A stretch of DNA of 55,000 bases, from positions 2,390,001 through 2,445,000 of the forward strand of contig NC_015496.1 in NCBI RefSeq assembly GCF_000212355.1, in the 5' to 3' direction. The translations under genes and the position numbers were made by a program. Positions 1-7,285 of the stretch are shown here, one piece after another. The notes below the pieces were generated by a model that was not told where the DNA came from, searched no databases, and saw nothing but the letters and a program-made list of their open reading frames with translations. Origin of the DNA: Dokdonia sp. 4H-3-7-5. GTDB lineage: Bacteria > Bacteroidota > Bacteroidia > Flavobacteriales > Flavobacteriaceae. Positions within the stretch are counted from its first letter, which is position 1. Each line of letters opens with the position of its first letter.

Positions 1-120
1 TAAGGAAGTCTATATGGGTTGCTAACAATGGTTGTTCTGTCTAATAGGAGTGATAAGAAGTAGAACACCTATTTTAAACTTTGTGTAGCTTGATGGTACT
101 AATTTTAAAAGAACTTTATA

Positions 121-549
121 TTAAGATTTTATAAAATCCTGATATTCTAAGTAGAAGAGTTCTAGTTTGGACATGTTTTCAAACATAAAGTCAAAAACCT
201 TTGGCCAGTGATTCTTATTATGAATGTTAACCCCCTCTAATTTAATATATGCCCTTGAGATGAGTTTTCCACTTTCTAGAATATATTCAGAATCAAAAAT
301 TATATTCTGTGACAATTCATCCAAAAGTAGGTTTTTAAGACTCAATATTTTATCGAAGTAATAAATTCTGTCTATTTCATCACGAGATTCTGAATCTATA
401 GATACTATAGCTTTGTTATTATCAAAATCAAATTTGAGGTTTAAATCTTTGACTCCAGTATTATACAACATCCACTTCCTAGGATATCTTTTCCCGAAAA
501 AAATCCAAAATTGTTTTCGTATTTCTTTAGACTCTTCTCTTGTGAACAT
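121..549 (-). CDS. DUF4268 family protein
   Basis: A 142-residue soluble protein with no signal peptide or membrane segment. The N-terminal half (EESKEIRKQFWIFFGKRY, then a conserved-looking NTGVKD) resembles the DUF4268 family, whose biochemical role is not established. It is rich in charged and aromatic residues. Its ATG shares one base with the stop of the upstream ZIP transporter gene (TAATG arrangement), so the two are probably co-transcribed and translationally coupled. I cannot infer a function beyond the family name. The stop lies about 120 bases from the window edge. Confidence 0.75.
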   Translation of the reverse strand: MFTREESKEIRKQFWIFFGKRYPRKWMLYNTGVKDLNLKFDFDNNKAIVSIDSESRDEIDRIYYFDKILSLKNLLLDELSQNIIFDSEYILESGKLISRAYIKLEGVNIHNKNHWPKVFDFMFENMSKLELFYLEYQDFIKS

Positions 550-1217
550 TATAAAAAGTATGCTATTATTATACCTAGTAATATAACGGTAAATTTAGAG
601 GCATTAAATTGATGATCTTTTGAAGATTCAAATAGAATAGTAGTAGATACGTGCAATAGTACGCCTACTACAAACGCATTTACATAGGTGCTATATTCTT
701 GTAGAAATATCAATTGAGACTTCAAAAACGCTCCTATGGGTGTCATTAATCCAAAAAGAACTAGAAATATACCTGATTTTATATTACTCATTTTAGAGTT
801 AAATAAAAAAGCCGATATAATGATGGCAATTGGAATCTTGTGGATGATTACTCCATAAAGTAAATCCTGATTATCTGCTATGGGAAAACCTTCAATTATA
901 GAATGTAAACACAAACTTACGAATAGTAAGAAGGGGAAGCTCCCTTGATCCTGATGATGCATGTGGCCATGTTCAGCTCCTTTAGAACCAAATTCTAACA
1001 GTATTTGAACAAGTAATCCAGCCATAATATAAATACCTATATTAGTTGTGTTTTCATTATAAACTTCAGGTAGAAATTCAAATATGATAACCGATAATAG
1101 AAAAGCGCCGCTAAATGAAAGCAAAAGCTTGATGCTATTATTTACTACAGGCTTAAAAATAAGCGCAATAGTGAATCCAATAATAACTGCGATAATGGGT
1201 AAGATAATTGCTAACAA
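549..1217 (-). CDS. ZIP family metal transporter
   Basis: Inner-membrane importer of divalent metal cations (zinc, possibly iron or manganese). The 222 residues are mostly hydrophobic, with about eight predicted membrane segments. A His-rich cytoplasmic loop (HGHMHH, residues 83-88) precedes the ZIP signature HSIIEG at 105-110 and HKIP at 126-129, which together form the metal-binding centre of the family. Translation appears to begin at a TTG codon, because an in-frame stop lies a few codons upstream and no ATG is present before the first membrane segment. The gene is divergent from the RlmL-like methyltransferase and overlaps the DUF4268 gene by one base. Metal specificity cannot be told from sequence. 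Confidence 0.85.
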   Translation of the reverse strand: MLAIILPIIAVIIGFTIALIFKPVVNNSIKLLLSFSGAFLLSVIIFEFLPEVYNENTTNIGIYIMAGLLVQILLEFGSKGAEHGHMHHQDQGSFPFLLFVSLCLHSIIEGFPIADNQDLLYGVIIHKIPIAIIISAFLFNSKMSNIKSGIFLVLFGLMTPIGAFLKSQLIFLQEYSTYVNAFVVGVLLHVSTTILFESSKDHQFNASKFTVILLGIIIAYFL

Positions 1218-1258
1218 ATGGTTAGGTATTTTGCGGTGTTAAGGCGATAAAATTAACG

Positions 1259-1266
1259 TATTTTTG
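1259..1266 (+). promoter_or_regulatory. TAnnTTTG -7 box almost touching the ATG
   Basis: TATTTTTG matches the Bacteroidota -7 element. The likely ATG of the methyltransferase starts only seven bases after the final G (1273), so transcription would begin at or very near the start codon. The TTG codon at 1264 lies inside this box and is therefore an unlikely start. I see no well-spaced -33 TTG. Confidence 0.55.
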
Positions 1267-1272
1267 CGGTAT

Positions 1273-2451
1273 ATGAGCGAGACAAGTCAAAACTTTAAGA
1301 TGGTAGCCAAAACGTTTTTTGGCTTTGAAAATATATTAGCAGAAGAACTACGTATTTTAGGTGCTGGTAACGTGCAAATAGGCGTACGTAATGTTTCTTT
1401 TGAAGGTGATAAAGGCTTTATGTATAAAGCAAATCTTTGCTGTCGTACGGCTATCAAGATTTTAAAACCTATTGCTGAATTTAGGGTGATGAATGAAGAC
1501 GACTTGTATCGTCGCATGCAGCGAATTAATTGGCGTAAATATATGGATGTGAATACTACGTTTGCAATAAATGCAACCGTAAGCGGCCCTACATTTACCC
1601 ATTCTCAGTATATCTCATTTAAGACCAAGGATGCTATTGTAGATAAATTCCGTCGTGAAGAGAATGTAAGGCCTAATGTGGATACAAAGCATCCAGACCT
1701 TCGTCTCAATGTGCATATACAAGATAATTGGTGTACGCTATCTTTAGATAGTAGTGGAGCTTCTCTTCACCATAGAGGTTATCGTACTGCTACAAATATT
1801 GCTCCTATTAATGAGGCACTTGCTGCTGGGCTAATAATGATGAGCGGATGGTACGGACAGTCAGATTTTCTTGATCCTATGTGTGGTTCTGGTACCATGT
1901 GTATAGAGGCTGCAATGATAGCTTGTAATGTTCCTGCAAATCTTAATAGAAAAGAATTTGCTTTCGAAAAGTGGGGAGACTGGGATGTTGATCTCTTTGA
2001 GCTCATTGAAGCCTCTGCTTTAAAAAGAGTTAAAGATTTTAGGTACACCATCACTGGATATGATAAAGCTCCATCTGCTGTAGAGAAAGCAAGAGAGAAT
2101 GTTAAGAATGCTCAGCTATCTGATTTCGTTACTATAAGAGAAGAGAATTTTTTTAATACAGAAAAGGAAGGGAATGACTTCTTACAGATGGTATTTAACC
2201 CACCATATGGGGAACGTTTACCTATTGAGATGGAAGAATTTTATAAAGAAATAGGAGACACTCTTAAATCTGGATATCCTGGATCTCACGCTTGGATGAT
2301 TACATCAAATATGGAATCATTAAAACATGTAGGACTTAGACCGAGTAGAAAAATTAAATGTTTCAACGGTAGTTTAGAGAGCAGACTTGTCAAATATGAA
2401 ATGTACGAGGGAAGTAAAAAAGCTAAATACCTAGATAGGGAAGAGGAGTAG
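1273..2451 (+). CDS. THUMP-domain RNA methyltransferase, RlmL N-terminal type
   Basis: Probable 23S rRNA guanine-N2 methyltransferase acting in the cytoplasm. Counting from a TTG at 1264 (395 residues), a THUMP-type RNA-binding region lies around residues 10-165, the AdoMet-binding motif DPMCGSGT at 204-211 and the catalytic motif NPPYGERLP at 312-320, which is typical of N6/N2 amino methyltransferases. Length fits the single-module RlmL/YpsC family; the E. coli enzyme is a larger fusion with RlmK. I prefer the ATG at 1273 (392 residues) because the TTG lies inside the promoter box. A copy of the dispersed palindrome begins four bases after the stop. The exact base modified is inferred from the family only. 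Confidence 0.88.
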   Translation: MSETSQNFKMVAKTFFGFENILAEELRILGAGNVQIGVRNVSFEGDKGFMYKANLCCRTAIKILKPIAEFRVMNEDDLYRRMQRINWRKYMDVNTTFAINATVSGPTFTHSQYISFKTKDAIVDKFRREENVRPNVDTKHPDLRLNVHIQDNWCTLSLDSSGASLHHRGYRTATNIAPINEALAAGLIMMSGWYGQSDFLDPMCGSGTMCIEAAMIACNVPANLNRKEFAFEKWGDWDVDLFELIEASALKRVKDFRYTITGYDKAPSAVEKARENVKNAQLSDFVTIREENFFNTEKEGNDFLQMVFNPPYGERLPIEMEEFYKEIGDTLKSGYPGSHAWMITSNMESLKHVGLRPSRKIKCFNGSLESRLVKYEMYEGSKKAKYLDREEE

Positions 2452-2454
2452 TCC

Positions 2455-2470
2455 GTTTTCGCGAAAGCGT
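2455..2470. repeat. Dispersed palindrome, site 1
   Basis: Core TTTCGCGAAA at 2457-2466, followed by GCGT. Read on the minus strand it is the asymmetric form with four A after the core G. It lies directly after the stop codon of the RlmL-like gene. Confidence 0.9.
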
Positions 2471-2476
2471 AAATAA

Positions 2477-3190
2477 TTACTTTTTGAAAATAGGGATTAG
2501 ATATGATAGTGTATATCCATAACCTACGCCTATAGGAGTGCCTTCTGTGAGTTCTCCGAACCCTGGTATATATAAGTTAGAGTAGCCGTCTGGATCTGTA
2601 GTTGTAACAGTTCTTTTTAATTGTATGTTGACCCCTAGGTAAATGTTGCTAAATAATTCTACCTCTAAGCCAATTTTGAGTTCGAGCCAAGTTGCATTGA
2701 GACCTTTGAATTCTTGACTTATTGACCTAGTATCATCACCAAATACTGGATTTGTGGTATAAATTGTATAGCTTTCTAGATCTTGACTAAAACTTGAAAA
2801 ACCAGCTCTAACCCCTGCGTAAATGAGATTGTTCATCCCAAACCAGTTTTCATAGGTATTGTAATTGAAACCTGCTTTAATGTAGCTTCCGCTAGTGGTA
2901 TTCTCAAGATTAGGGAGGTCAGAGTTCCAGGTTTCGTTACCTATTTCTGCAGCAACATAATAATTCTTCTTAAGTCTAAAGTCTGCAACGAGTTCTAGTC
3001 CTTTGTAATTATCGTCTAGAAAGGACCTAATAGGTTTAGAAATATCCACACCAAGGCGCAAACCATAGTAGTCTGCAGGAGCAGTAATAGAATCACTAGC
3101 AGTATTTTCTATAGAGGTTTTTTGAGCTCTTACAGAGCTGGTGAAAACGGTGAAAATTATACTAGTGAAAAATAGAAATATGTGCCTCAT
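2477..3190 (-). CDS. DUF6048 family outer-membrane beta-barrel protein
   Basis: Probable small outer-membrane barrel of unknown role. With the ATG at 3190 the protein has 237 residues: a signal peptide (MRHIFLFFTSIIFTVF, then SVRAQ) followed by alternating hydrophobic strands, many aromatic and Gly residues, and a C-terminal strand ending IPIFKK. An ATG at 3199 is equally possible; the longest open frame would begin at 3217. All choices overlap the 3' end of the DUF6452 gene, as expected for a coupled pair. The order rlmD-DUF6452-DUF6048 suggests one operon. The link of an rRNA methyltransferase to two envelope proteins is unexplained. Confidence 0.78.
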   Translation of the reverse strand: MRHIFLFFTSIIFTVFTSSVRAQKTSIENTASDSITAPADYYGLRLGVDISKPIRSFLDDNYKGLELVADFRLKKNYYVAAEIGNETWNSDLPNLENTTSGSYIKAGFNYNTYENWFGMNNLIYAGVRAGFSSFSQDLESYTIYTTNPVFGDDTRSISQEFKGLNATWLELKIGLEVELFSNIYLGVNIQLKRTVTTTDPDGYSNLYIPGFGELTEGTPIGVGYGYTLSYLIPIFKK

Positions 3191-3665
3191 TTTGATCATT
3201 AACCGTTGGGTTTTCAATATCTATATTTTGTATCCATGCTCCATCTTGTTGAGGATCATTTGTATTTTGTAAATCGTCATAAACCACTCTAAAGCCACAT
3301 GCTTTATTTACAAACTCATCTGTAACGGTATAAGTGAAAGTTAAAACATCCGTATTGGCTTCTTCCTCATCATCTTCGGCAGTATTGATAGTAAATGAGT
3401 ACGTTGTGAGTTCGTTATTTGTACGTAAAGGAATTTCTATACTTTCTAGGTTTACGAGCGCTAATACTTCATTTACCTCTTCGTTAACAATTGTTGAAAT
3501 AGTTAGATTATTAGGAGCTTTTAATAATGTCGGATTATTTACATCATAAAATTCAATAATAAGTAATGGAGTAGTGGGAGTAGTCTCTGCGCAGATATCA
3601 TCTCGTTCGCAAGAAATCTGTCCAAAACTAGCACCTATTATTAATATTAAAAGTAGCTTTCTCAT
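3162..3665 (-). CDS. DUF6452 family lipoprotein
   Basis: A 167-residue secreted protein with a lipoprotein signal peptide (MRKLLLILIIGASFGQISC; the Cys is the predicted lipid anchor). The mature part is acidic and Thr/Asn-rich, and the family has no known function. The ATG at 3665 starts two bases past the rlmD stop. A longer frame to 3680 would place five extra residues before the signal peptide and is less likely. It overlaps the start of the DUF6048 gene. The product probably sits on the outer membrane near the DUF6048 barrel, but that pairing is inferred only from gene order. Confidence 0.75.
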   Translation of the reverse strand: MRKLLLILIIGASFGQISCERDDICAETTPTTPLLIIEFYDVNNPTLLKAPNNLTISTIVNEEVNEVLALVNLESIEIPLRTNNELTTYSFTINTAEDDEEEANTDVLTFTYTVTDEFVNKACGFRVVYDDLQNTNDPQQDGAWIQNIDIENPTVNDQNEAHISIFH

Positions 3666-3666
3666 A

Positions 3667-5079
3667 TTATCTCTTTTCAAGCAATACTACATTCTCAACA
3701 TGATGAGTTTGAGGAAACATATCTACAGGTTGAACCTTAGTTACTTTGTAGGTGTCATCTAATAACGCAAGATCACGTGCTTGTGTTGCACTATTACAAC
3801 TCACATACACCACTTTTTCTGGTGATATGTTTATAATTTGCTGTACAACGTCTGCGTGCATTCCATCTCTAGGCGGGTCTGTGATGATAATATCTGGAAC
3901 GCCATGGGTATTTATAAAGTCTGTATTGAATACCTTCTTCATGTCACCCACAAAAAACTCTGTATTTTCAATGCCATTAAGCTTTGCATTTTCCTTAGCT
4001 GCTTCAATTGCATCTGGTACAGCTTCTACACCAATCACTTTTCTAGCTTTCTTTGCTACAAACTGAGCAATAGTACCAGTTCCAGTATATAAATCATACA
4101 CTAGTTCATTACCACTAAGTCCAGCAAAGTCTCGTGTGATTTTGTACAACTCGTAAGCTTGTTTTGAATTCGTTTGGTAGAATGATTTGGCATTAATTTT
4201 AAACTTAAGACCTTCCATTTCTTCAAAAATATGATCTCTTCCAGAGAAGCATATAACCTCTTGGTCATAAATGGTATCGTTCCCTTTACTATTTATCACA
4301 TATAATAGCGAAGTTATTTCTGGCCAAGTGTCTTTTATATAGTTGAGGAGTAATTCTCTATTCTCAGTTTCTTCCTTAAAGAACTGAACTAAAACCATTA
4401 ACTCACCATTAGATGATGTGCGTATCATTAATGTGCGAAGGAGTCCATCTTGATTACGGGCATTATAAAATGCCATATTATTTGCAGTTGCAAATTCTTT
4501 TATACCATTACGTATGGCATTACTAGGATCACGTTGTAAATGACATTTATCAATATCAAGTATTTTATCCCACATCCCAGCGATATGGAAGCCTAGCGCG
4601 TTTCTATCTTCAATGACTTCATCACTTTTTATTTGTTCAAGTGTAAGCCATTTTGAGTCAGAAAAGCCAAACTCCATTTTATTGCGATAAAAGTATTGCT
4701 CTGAGCTCCCAGCGATAGGTGTAAGCTCGGGAAGTTCTATTTTACCCAAGCGTTTCAGGTTATTTTCTACTTCTTGCTGTTTGTATTCTAGTTGGAATTT
4801 ATAATCCATGTGTTGCCACTTGCAACCACCACATGCATCAAAATGCTCGCATTGAGGTTGAGTACGCTTTCGCGAAAGCGTTAAAACTTCAGTTGCCGTT
4901 CCCTCATAATAAGCTTTACGCTTCTTTGTAGTCTGTACGTTTACAACATCACCAGGTACTGCGTTATTGATGAAAATTACTTTTCCATCTGGCGCGTGAC
5001 CGATAGCTTTACCTTTTGCACCTGCATCTGTTACACTAATATTTTCAAAAACCTGTCTGTTTTGTTTACGTCTTCCCAT
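3667..5079 (-). CDS. rlmD: 23S rRNA (uracil-C5)-methyltransferase RlmD
   Basis: Methylates a uracil of 23S rRNA using AdoMet (U1939 in E. coli numbering). The 470 residues show an N-terminal TRAM domain (about 10-68), a Cys cluster for a 4Fe-4S centre (C77, C83, C86 in CEHFDACGGCKW, and probably the Cys of DKCHLQRD), the AdoMet motif DLYTGTGTIAQ, DPPRDGM, and the catalytic Cys motif YVSCNSATQ. This is the usual length and order for RlmD/RumA. A dispersed palindrome lies in the coding sequence and encodes TLSRKR at residues 67-72, just between the TRAM domain and the Cys cluster. It heads the rlmD-DUF6452-DUF6048 cluster. Confidence 0.93.
   Translation of the reverse strand: MGRRKQNRQVFENISVTDAGAKGKAIGHAPDGKVIFINNAVPGDVVNVQTTKKRKAYYEGTATEVLTLSRKRTQPQCEHFDACGGCKWQHMDYKFQLEYKQQEVENNLKRLGKIELPELTPIAGSSEQYFYRNKMEFGFSDSKWLTLEQIKSDEVIEDRNALGFHIAGMWDKILDIDKCHLQRDPSNAIRNGIKEFATANNMAFYNARNQDGLLRTLMIRTSSNGELMVLVQFFKEETENRELLLNYIKDTWPEITSLLYVINSKGNDTIYDQEVICFSGRDHIFEEMEGLKFKINAKSFYQTNSKQAYELYKITRDFAGLSGNELVYDLYTGTGTIAQFVAKKARKVIGVEAVPDAIEAAKENAKLNGIENTEFFVGDMKKVFNTDFINTHGVPDIIITDPPRDGMHADVVQQIINISPEKVVYVSCNSATQARDLALLDDTYKVTKVQPVDMFPQTHHVENVVLLEKR
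4864..4881. repeat. Dispersed palindrome, site 2 (inside rlmD)
   Basis: An 18-base perfect palindrome ACGCTTTCGCGAAAGCGT. It lies in rlmD and is read there as TLSRKR, at the junction of two domains. Confidence 0.95.
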
Positions 5080-5084
5080 AGGCG

Positions 5085-5092
5085 CAAAAATA
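5085..5092 (-). promoter_or_regulatory. -7 box of rlmD, close to the ATG
   Basis: On the minus strand TATTTTTG ends six bases before the rlmD ATG (5079). This leaves essentially no 5' untranslated region if transcription starts at the usual distance. No -33 TTG is found at 19 bases. Confidence 0.5.
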
Positions 5093-5234
5093 GAACAATT
5101 CTGAATTGTTCAGAAGGTTTTGCACGTCCTTTATAATTTGTAATTTAGAGGTCTTATATGGGATGATTTCTCTCCCCATTTCCATCTCTGGAAAAGCAGG
5201 AATCGCAGATTACTATCTTTAAAATATTATTATT

Positions 5235-6518
5235 ATGGCCACTGTTGATCAACTTTCTTCACAAGAGGCAATTGCACTAGAAGACAAGCATGGAGCCCAC
5301 AATTATCACCCACTTCCTGTGGTTTTAAGTAAGGGAGAAGGCGTTTATGTGTGGGACGTAGAAGGAAAAAAATACTACGACTTTCTATCTGCTTATTCTG
5401 CTGTAAACCAGGGACACTGTCACCCGCGCATTGTAAATGCAATGACAGAACAAGCAAAAACACTTACGCTTACTTCGCGTGCGTTTTACAACGATACCTT
5501 AGGACCGTACGAAAAATACGCTACAGAGTATTTTGACTTTGATAAGCTATTACCTATGAATACAGGAGCAGAAGCTGTAGAGACAGCTATAAAGCTTGCG
5601 CGAAAATGGGCTTACGAGAAAAAAGGTGTAGAAGAGCATGAAGCTCAGATTATTGTATGTGAAAATAACTTTCACGGAAGAACAACGACAATAATTTCAT
5701 TTTCTAATGATGAAGGCGCTCGTAAAAACTTCGGACCATATACCCCAGGATTTATTAAAATAGCATATGATGACGTGGATGCGCTAGAAAATGCGCTTAA
5801 ATCACATAAAAATATAGCAGGTTTTCTGGTAGAACCTATCCAAGGTGAAGCGGGAGTTTATACTCCTGCAGATGATTATATGCGTAAGGCGCAAGCTTTG
5901 TGTAATAAGCATGAGGTACTTTTTATAGCAGACGAAATTCAAACAGGAATTGCAAGAACTGGTGGTTTACTGGCAGTTTGTGGTAATTGCTCTTGTGAGT
6001 CTCATTGTGAAAAGCAAAAAGACACGTACGCACAACCTGACATTTTAATCTTAGGTAAAGCACTATCTGGTGGTGCTTATCCTGTATCTGCCGTGCTAGC
6101 AAATGATCACATTATGGAGGTGATAAAGCCAGGACAGCATGGATCTACCTTTGGTGGAAATCCAATAGCTGGAGCAGTAGCCACAGCAGCATTAGAGGTT
6201 GTAAGGGATGAACATCTTATACAGAACGCTCGTAAACTAGGAACAATTTTCCGTGAGAAGATGCAAGCTTTTGTAGATACTAGTAATATTGCAACACTAG
6301 TACGTGGTCGAGGTCTACTGAATGCTGTAGTAATTAATGATACAGAAGATAGCTCAACAGCTTGGGATATATGTATTGCGCTACGTGATAATGGACTTCT
6401 TGCAAAACCAACGCATGGTAACATTATTCGTTTTGCACCGCCGCTAGTAATGACAGAAGAACAATTATTAGATTGTACTGATATAATAATCAAGACGCTT
6501 AAGCAGTTTGAAAAGTAA
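5235..6518 (+). CDS. rocD: Ornithine--oxo-acid transaminase
   Basis: PLP-dependent enzyme that converts ornithine plus 2-oxoglutarate into glutamate semialdehyde and glutamate, linking arginine breakdown to proline and glutamate. The 427 residues carry the class-III aminotransferase signature: D233 in IADEIQTG (pyridine nitrogen contact) and K275 in ILGKALSGG (Schiff base). An insertion with four Cys (C249, C252, C254, C258 in CGNCSCESHC) precedes the catalytic Lys and looks like a small metal site or disulfide loop; I recall similar insertions in other Bacteroidota copies. It stands alone, with a strong terminator after it and a TATCTTTA box about 15 bases before the ATG. Confidence 0.92.
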   Translation: MATVDQLSSQEAIALEDKHGAHNYHPLPVVLSKGEGVYVWDVEGKKYYDFLSAYSAVNQGHCHPRIVNAMTEQAKTLTLTSRAFYNDTLGPYEKYATEYFDFDKLLPMNTGAEAVETAIKLARKWAYEKKGVEEHEAQIIVCENNFHGRTTTIISFSNDEGARKNFGPYTPGFIKIAYDDVDALENALKSHKNIAGFLVEPIQGEAGVYTPADDYMRKAQALCNKHEVLFIADEIQTGIARTGGLLAVCGNCSCESHCEKQKDTYAQPDILILGKALSGGAYPVSAVLANDHIMEVIKPGQHGSTFGGNPIAGAVATAALEVVRDEHLIQNARKLGTIFREKMQAFVDTSNIATLVRGRGLLNAVVINDTEDSSTAWDICIALRDNGLLAKPTHGNIIRFAPPLVMTEEQLLDCTDIIIKTLKQFEK

Positions 6519-6540
6519 AAAGCTACATTGCTTTAACGTA

Positions 6541-6577
6541 AAAAGCCGTTAAGATTATTAATCTTAACGGCTTTTTT
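6541..6577 (+). terminator. Terminator after rocD
   Basis: A long perfect stem, AAAAGCCGTTAAGAT with its reverse complement, around a short AT loop and followed by a T run. The A run before it makes it usable from either side. Confidence 0.9.
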
Positions 6578-6584
6578 GATTTAG

Positions 6585-6614
6585 CATAAAAAAAACACGT
6601 CGTGAGACGCGTTT
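6585..6614 (-). terminator. Terminator after the CCC-motif gene
   Basis: Read on the minus strand, ACGCGTC, a TCAC loop and GACGTGT (one G-U pair) are followed by a run of T. It lies about 25 bases after the stop of the small membrane protein gene. Confidence 0.65.
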
Positions 6615-6638
6615 AATGTTTATTCAAGAATAATAAAA

Positions 6639-6974
6639 CTATTGTCCCATTCCAGCTTGTTCCATTTGTTGTTGTTGCCATTCTTGTAAACCTTCCATTC
6701 CTCCGAACATAACGAGCATTACAACTATCATTAATAGTGTCAGCACACCTAAAACTAAACCAATAATAGCGATAATTCTTGCAGTTTTAAGCTGTCCATA
6801 ATTATCATAGCTATCAGGTGATAGTAAGTATGTTTTCTTGTCTTTGTTTGCTAAAAATAAGCCTATTCCAGAGAGTAGAACTCCTCCTATTCCCCAAGAG
6901 AAGCAGCAAGCTATGAATGATACAATCCCTAATACTAGAGATATGGTTACATTAGGCAGTTTACGATTTTCCAT
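6639..6974 (-). CDS. CCC-motif small membrane protein
   Basis: A 111-residue inner-membrane protein with two hydrophobic segments (about residues 9-43 and 64-92) around a charged loop containing KDKKTYLLSPDSYDNYGQLKTAR. The Cys pair in FIACCFSW and the overall plan match the small proteins that RefSeq calls CCC-motif membrane protein in Flavobacteriia. The C-terminus is Gln/Met-rich (EWQQQQMEQAGMGQ). Function is unknown. It follows the DUF2752 gene closely on the same strand; the two are frequently adjacent in this group and probably form a unit. Confidence 0.7.
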   Translation of the reverse strand: MENRKLPNVTISLVLGIVSFIACCFSWGIGGVLLSGIGLFLANKDKKTYLLSPDSYDNYGQLKTARIIAIIGLVLGVLTLLMIVVMLVMFGGMEGLQEWQQQQMEQAGMGQ

Positions 6975-7001
6975 TTTAATGTTTGATGTTTAGTTAATTG
7001 A

Positions 7002-7277
7002 TTAGTTAGTCATTTTTATTGTGTAGCTAATAATGATAGTAGCGACCGTCAATATAGCTAAAAATATTACACCTTTATTTGCAAATTTTAAATTTGTAAA
7101 CTGGTTGAGCATTAAAAAACCCAGCAATGCTATCAAAGGATAGATTGCTGGGTACATGTAAAATGCTTCTATAAATTCTCCTTTGAAAAGGAGAGAAATG
7201 GATCTTTGAATACCGCAGCCCATGCATTCAAAACCTAAATATTTCTTGTTCAGGCAGGGCAACATGTATTCATCCAT
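7002..7277 (-). CDS. DUF2752 family membrane protein
   Basis: A 91-residue protein with two predicted membrane helices after a Cys-containing head. The motif MLPCLNKKYLGFECMGCGIQRS matches the DUF2752 pattern (Cys-Pro-like start, then GCG with a following polar helix). The role is unknown. It starts eight bases after the stop of the T9SS cargo gene and precedes the CCC-motif gene, so the three may share a transcript. An internal ATG at the fifth codon is an alternative start. Confidence 0.75.
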   Translation of the reverse strand: MDEYMLPCLNKKYLGFECMGCGIQRSISLLFKGEFIEAFYMYPAIYPLIALLGFLMLNQFTNLKFANKGVIFLAILTVATIIISYTIKMTN

Positions 7278-7285
7278 ATAATATT

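Noticed and set aside
1-120. Possible gene or RNA end at the left edge
   Set aside because: No recognisable motif or frame; too short to call.
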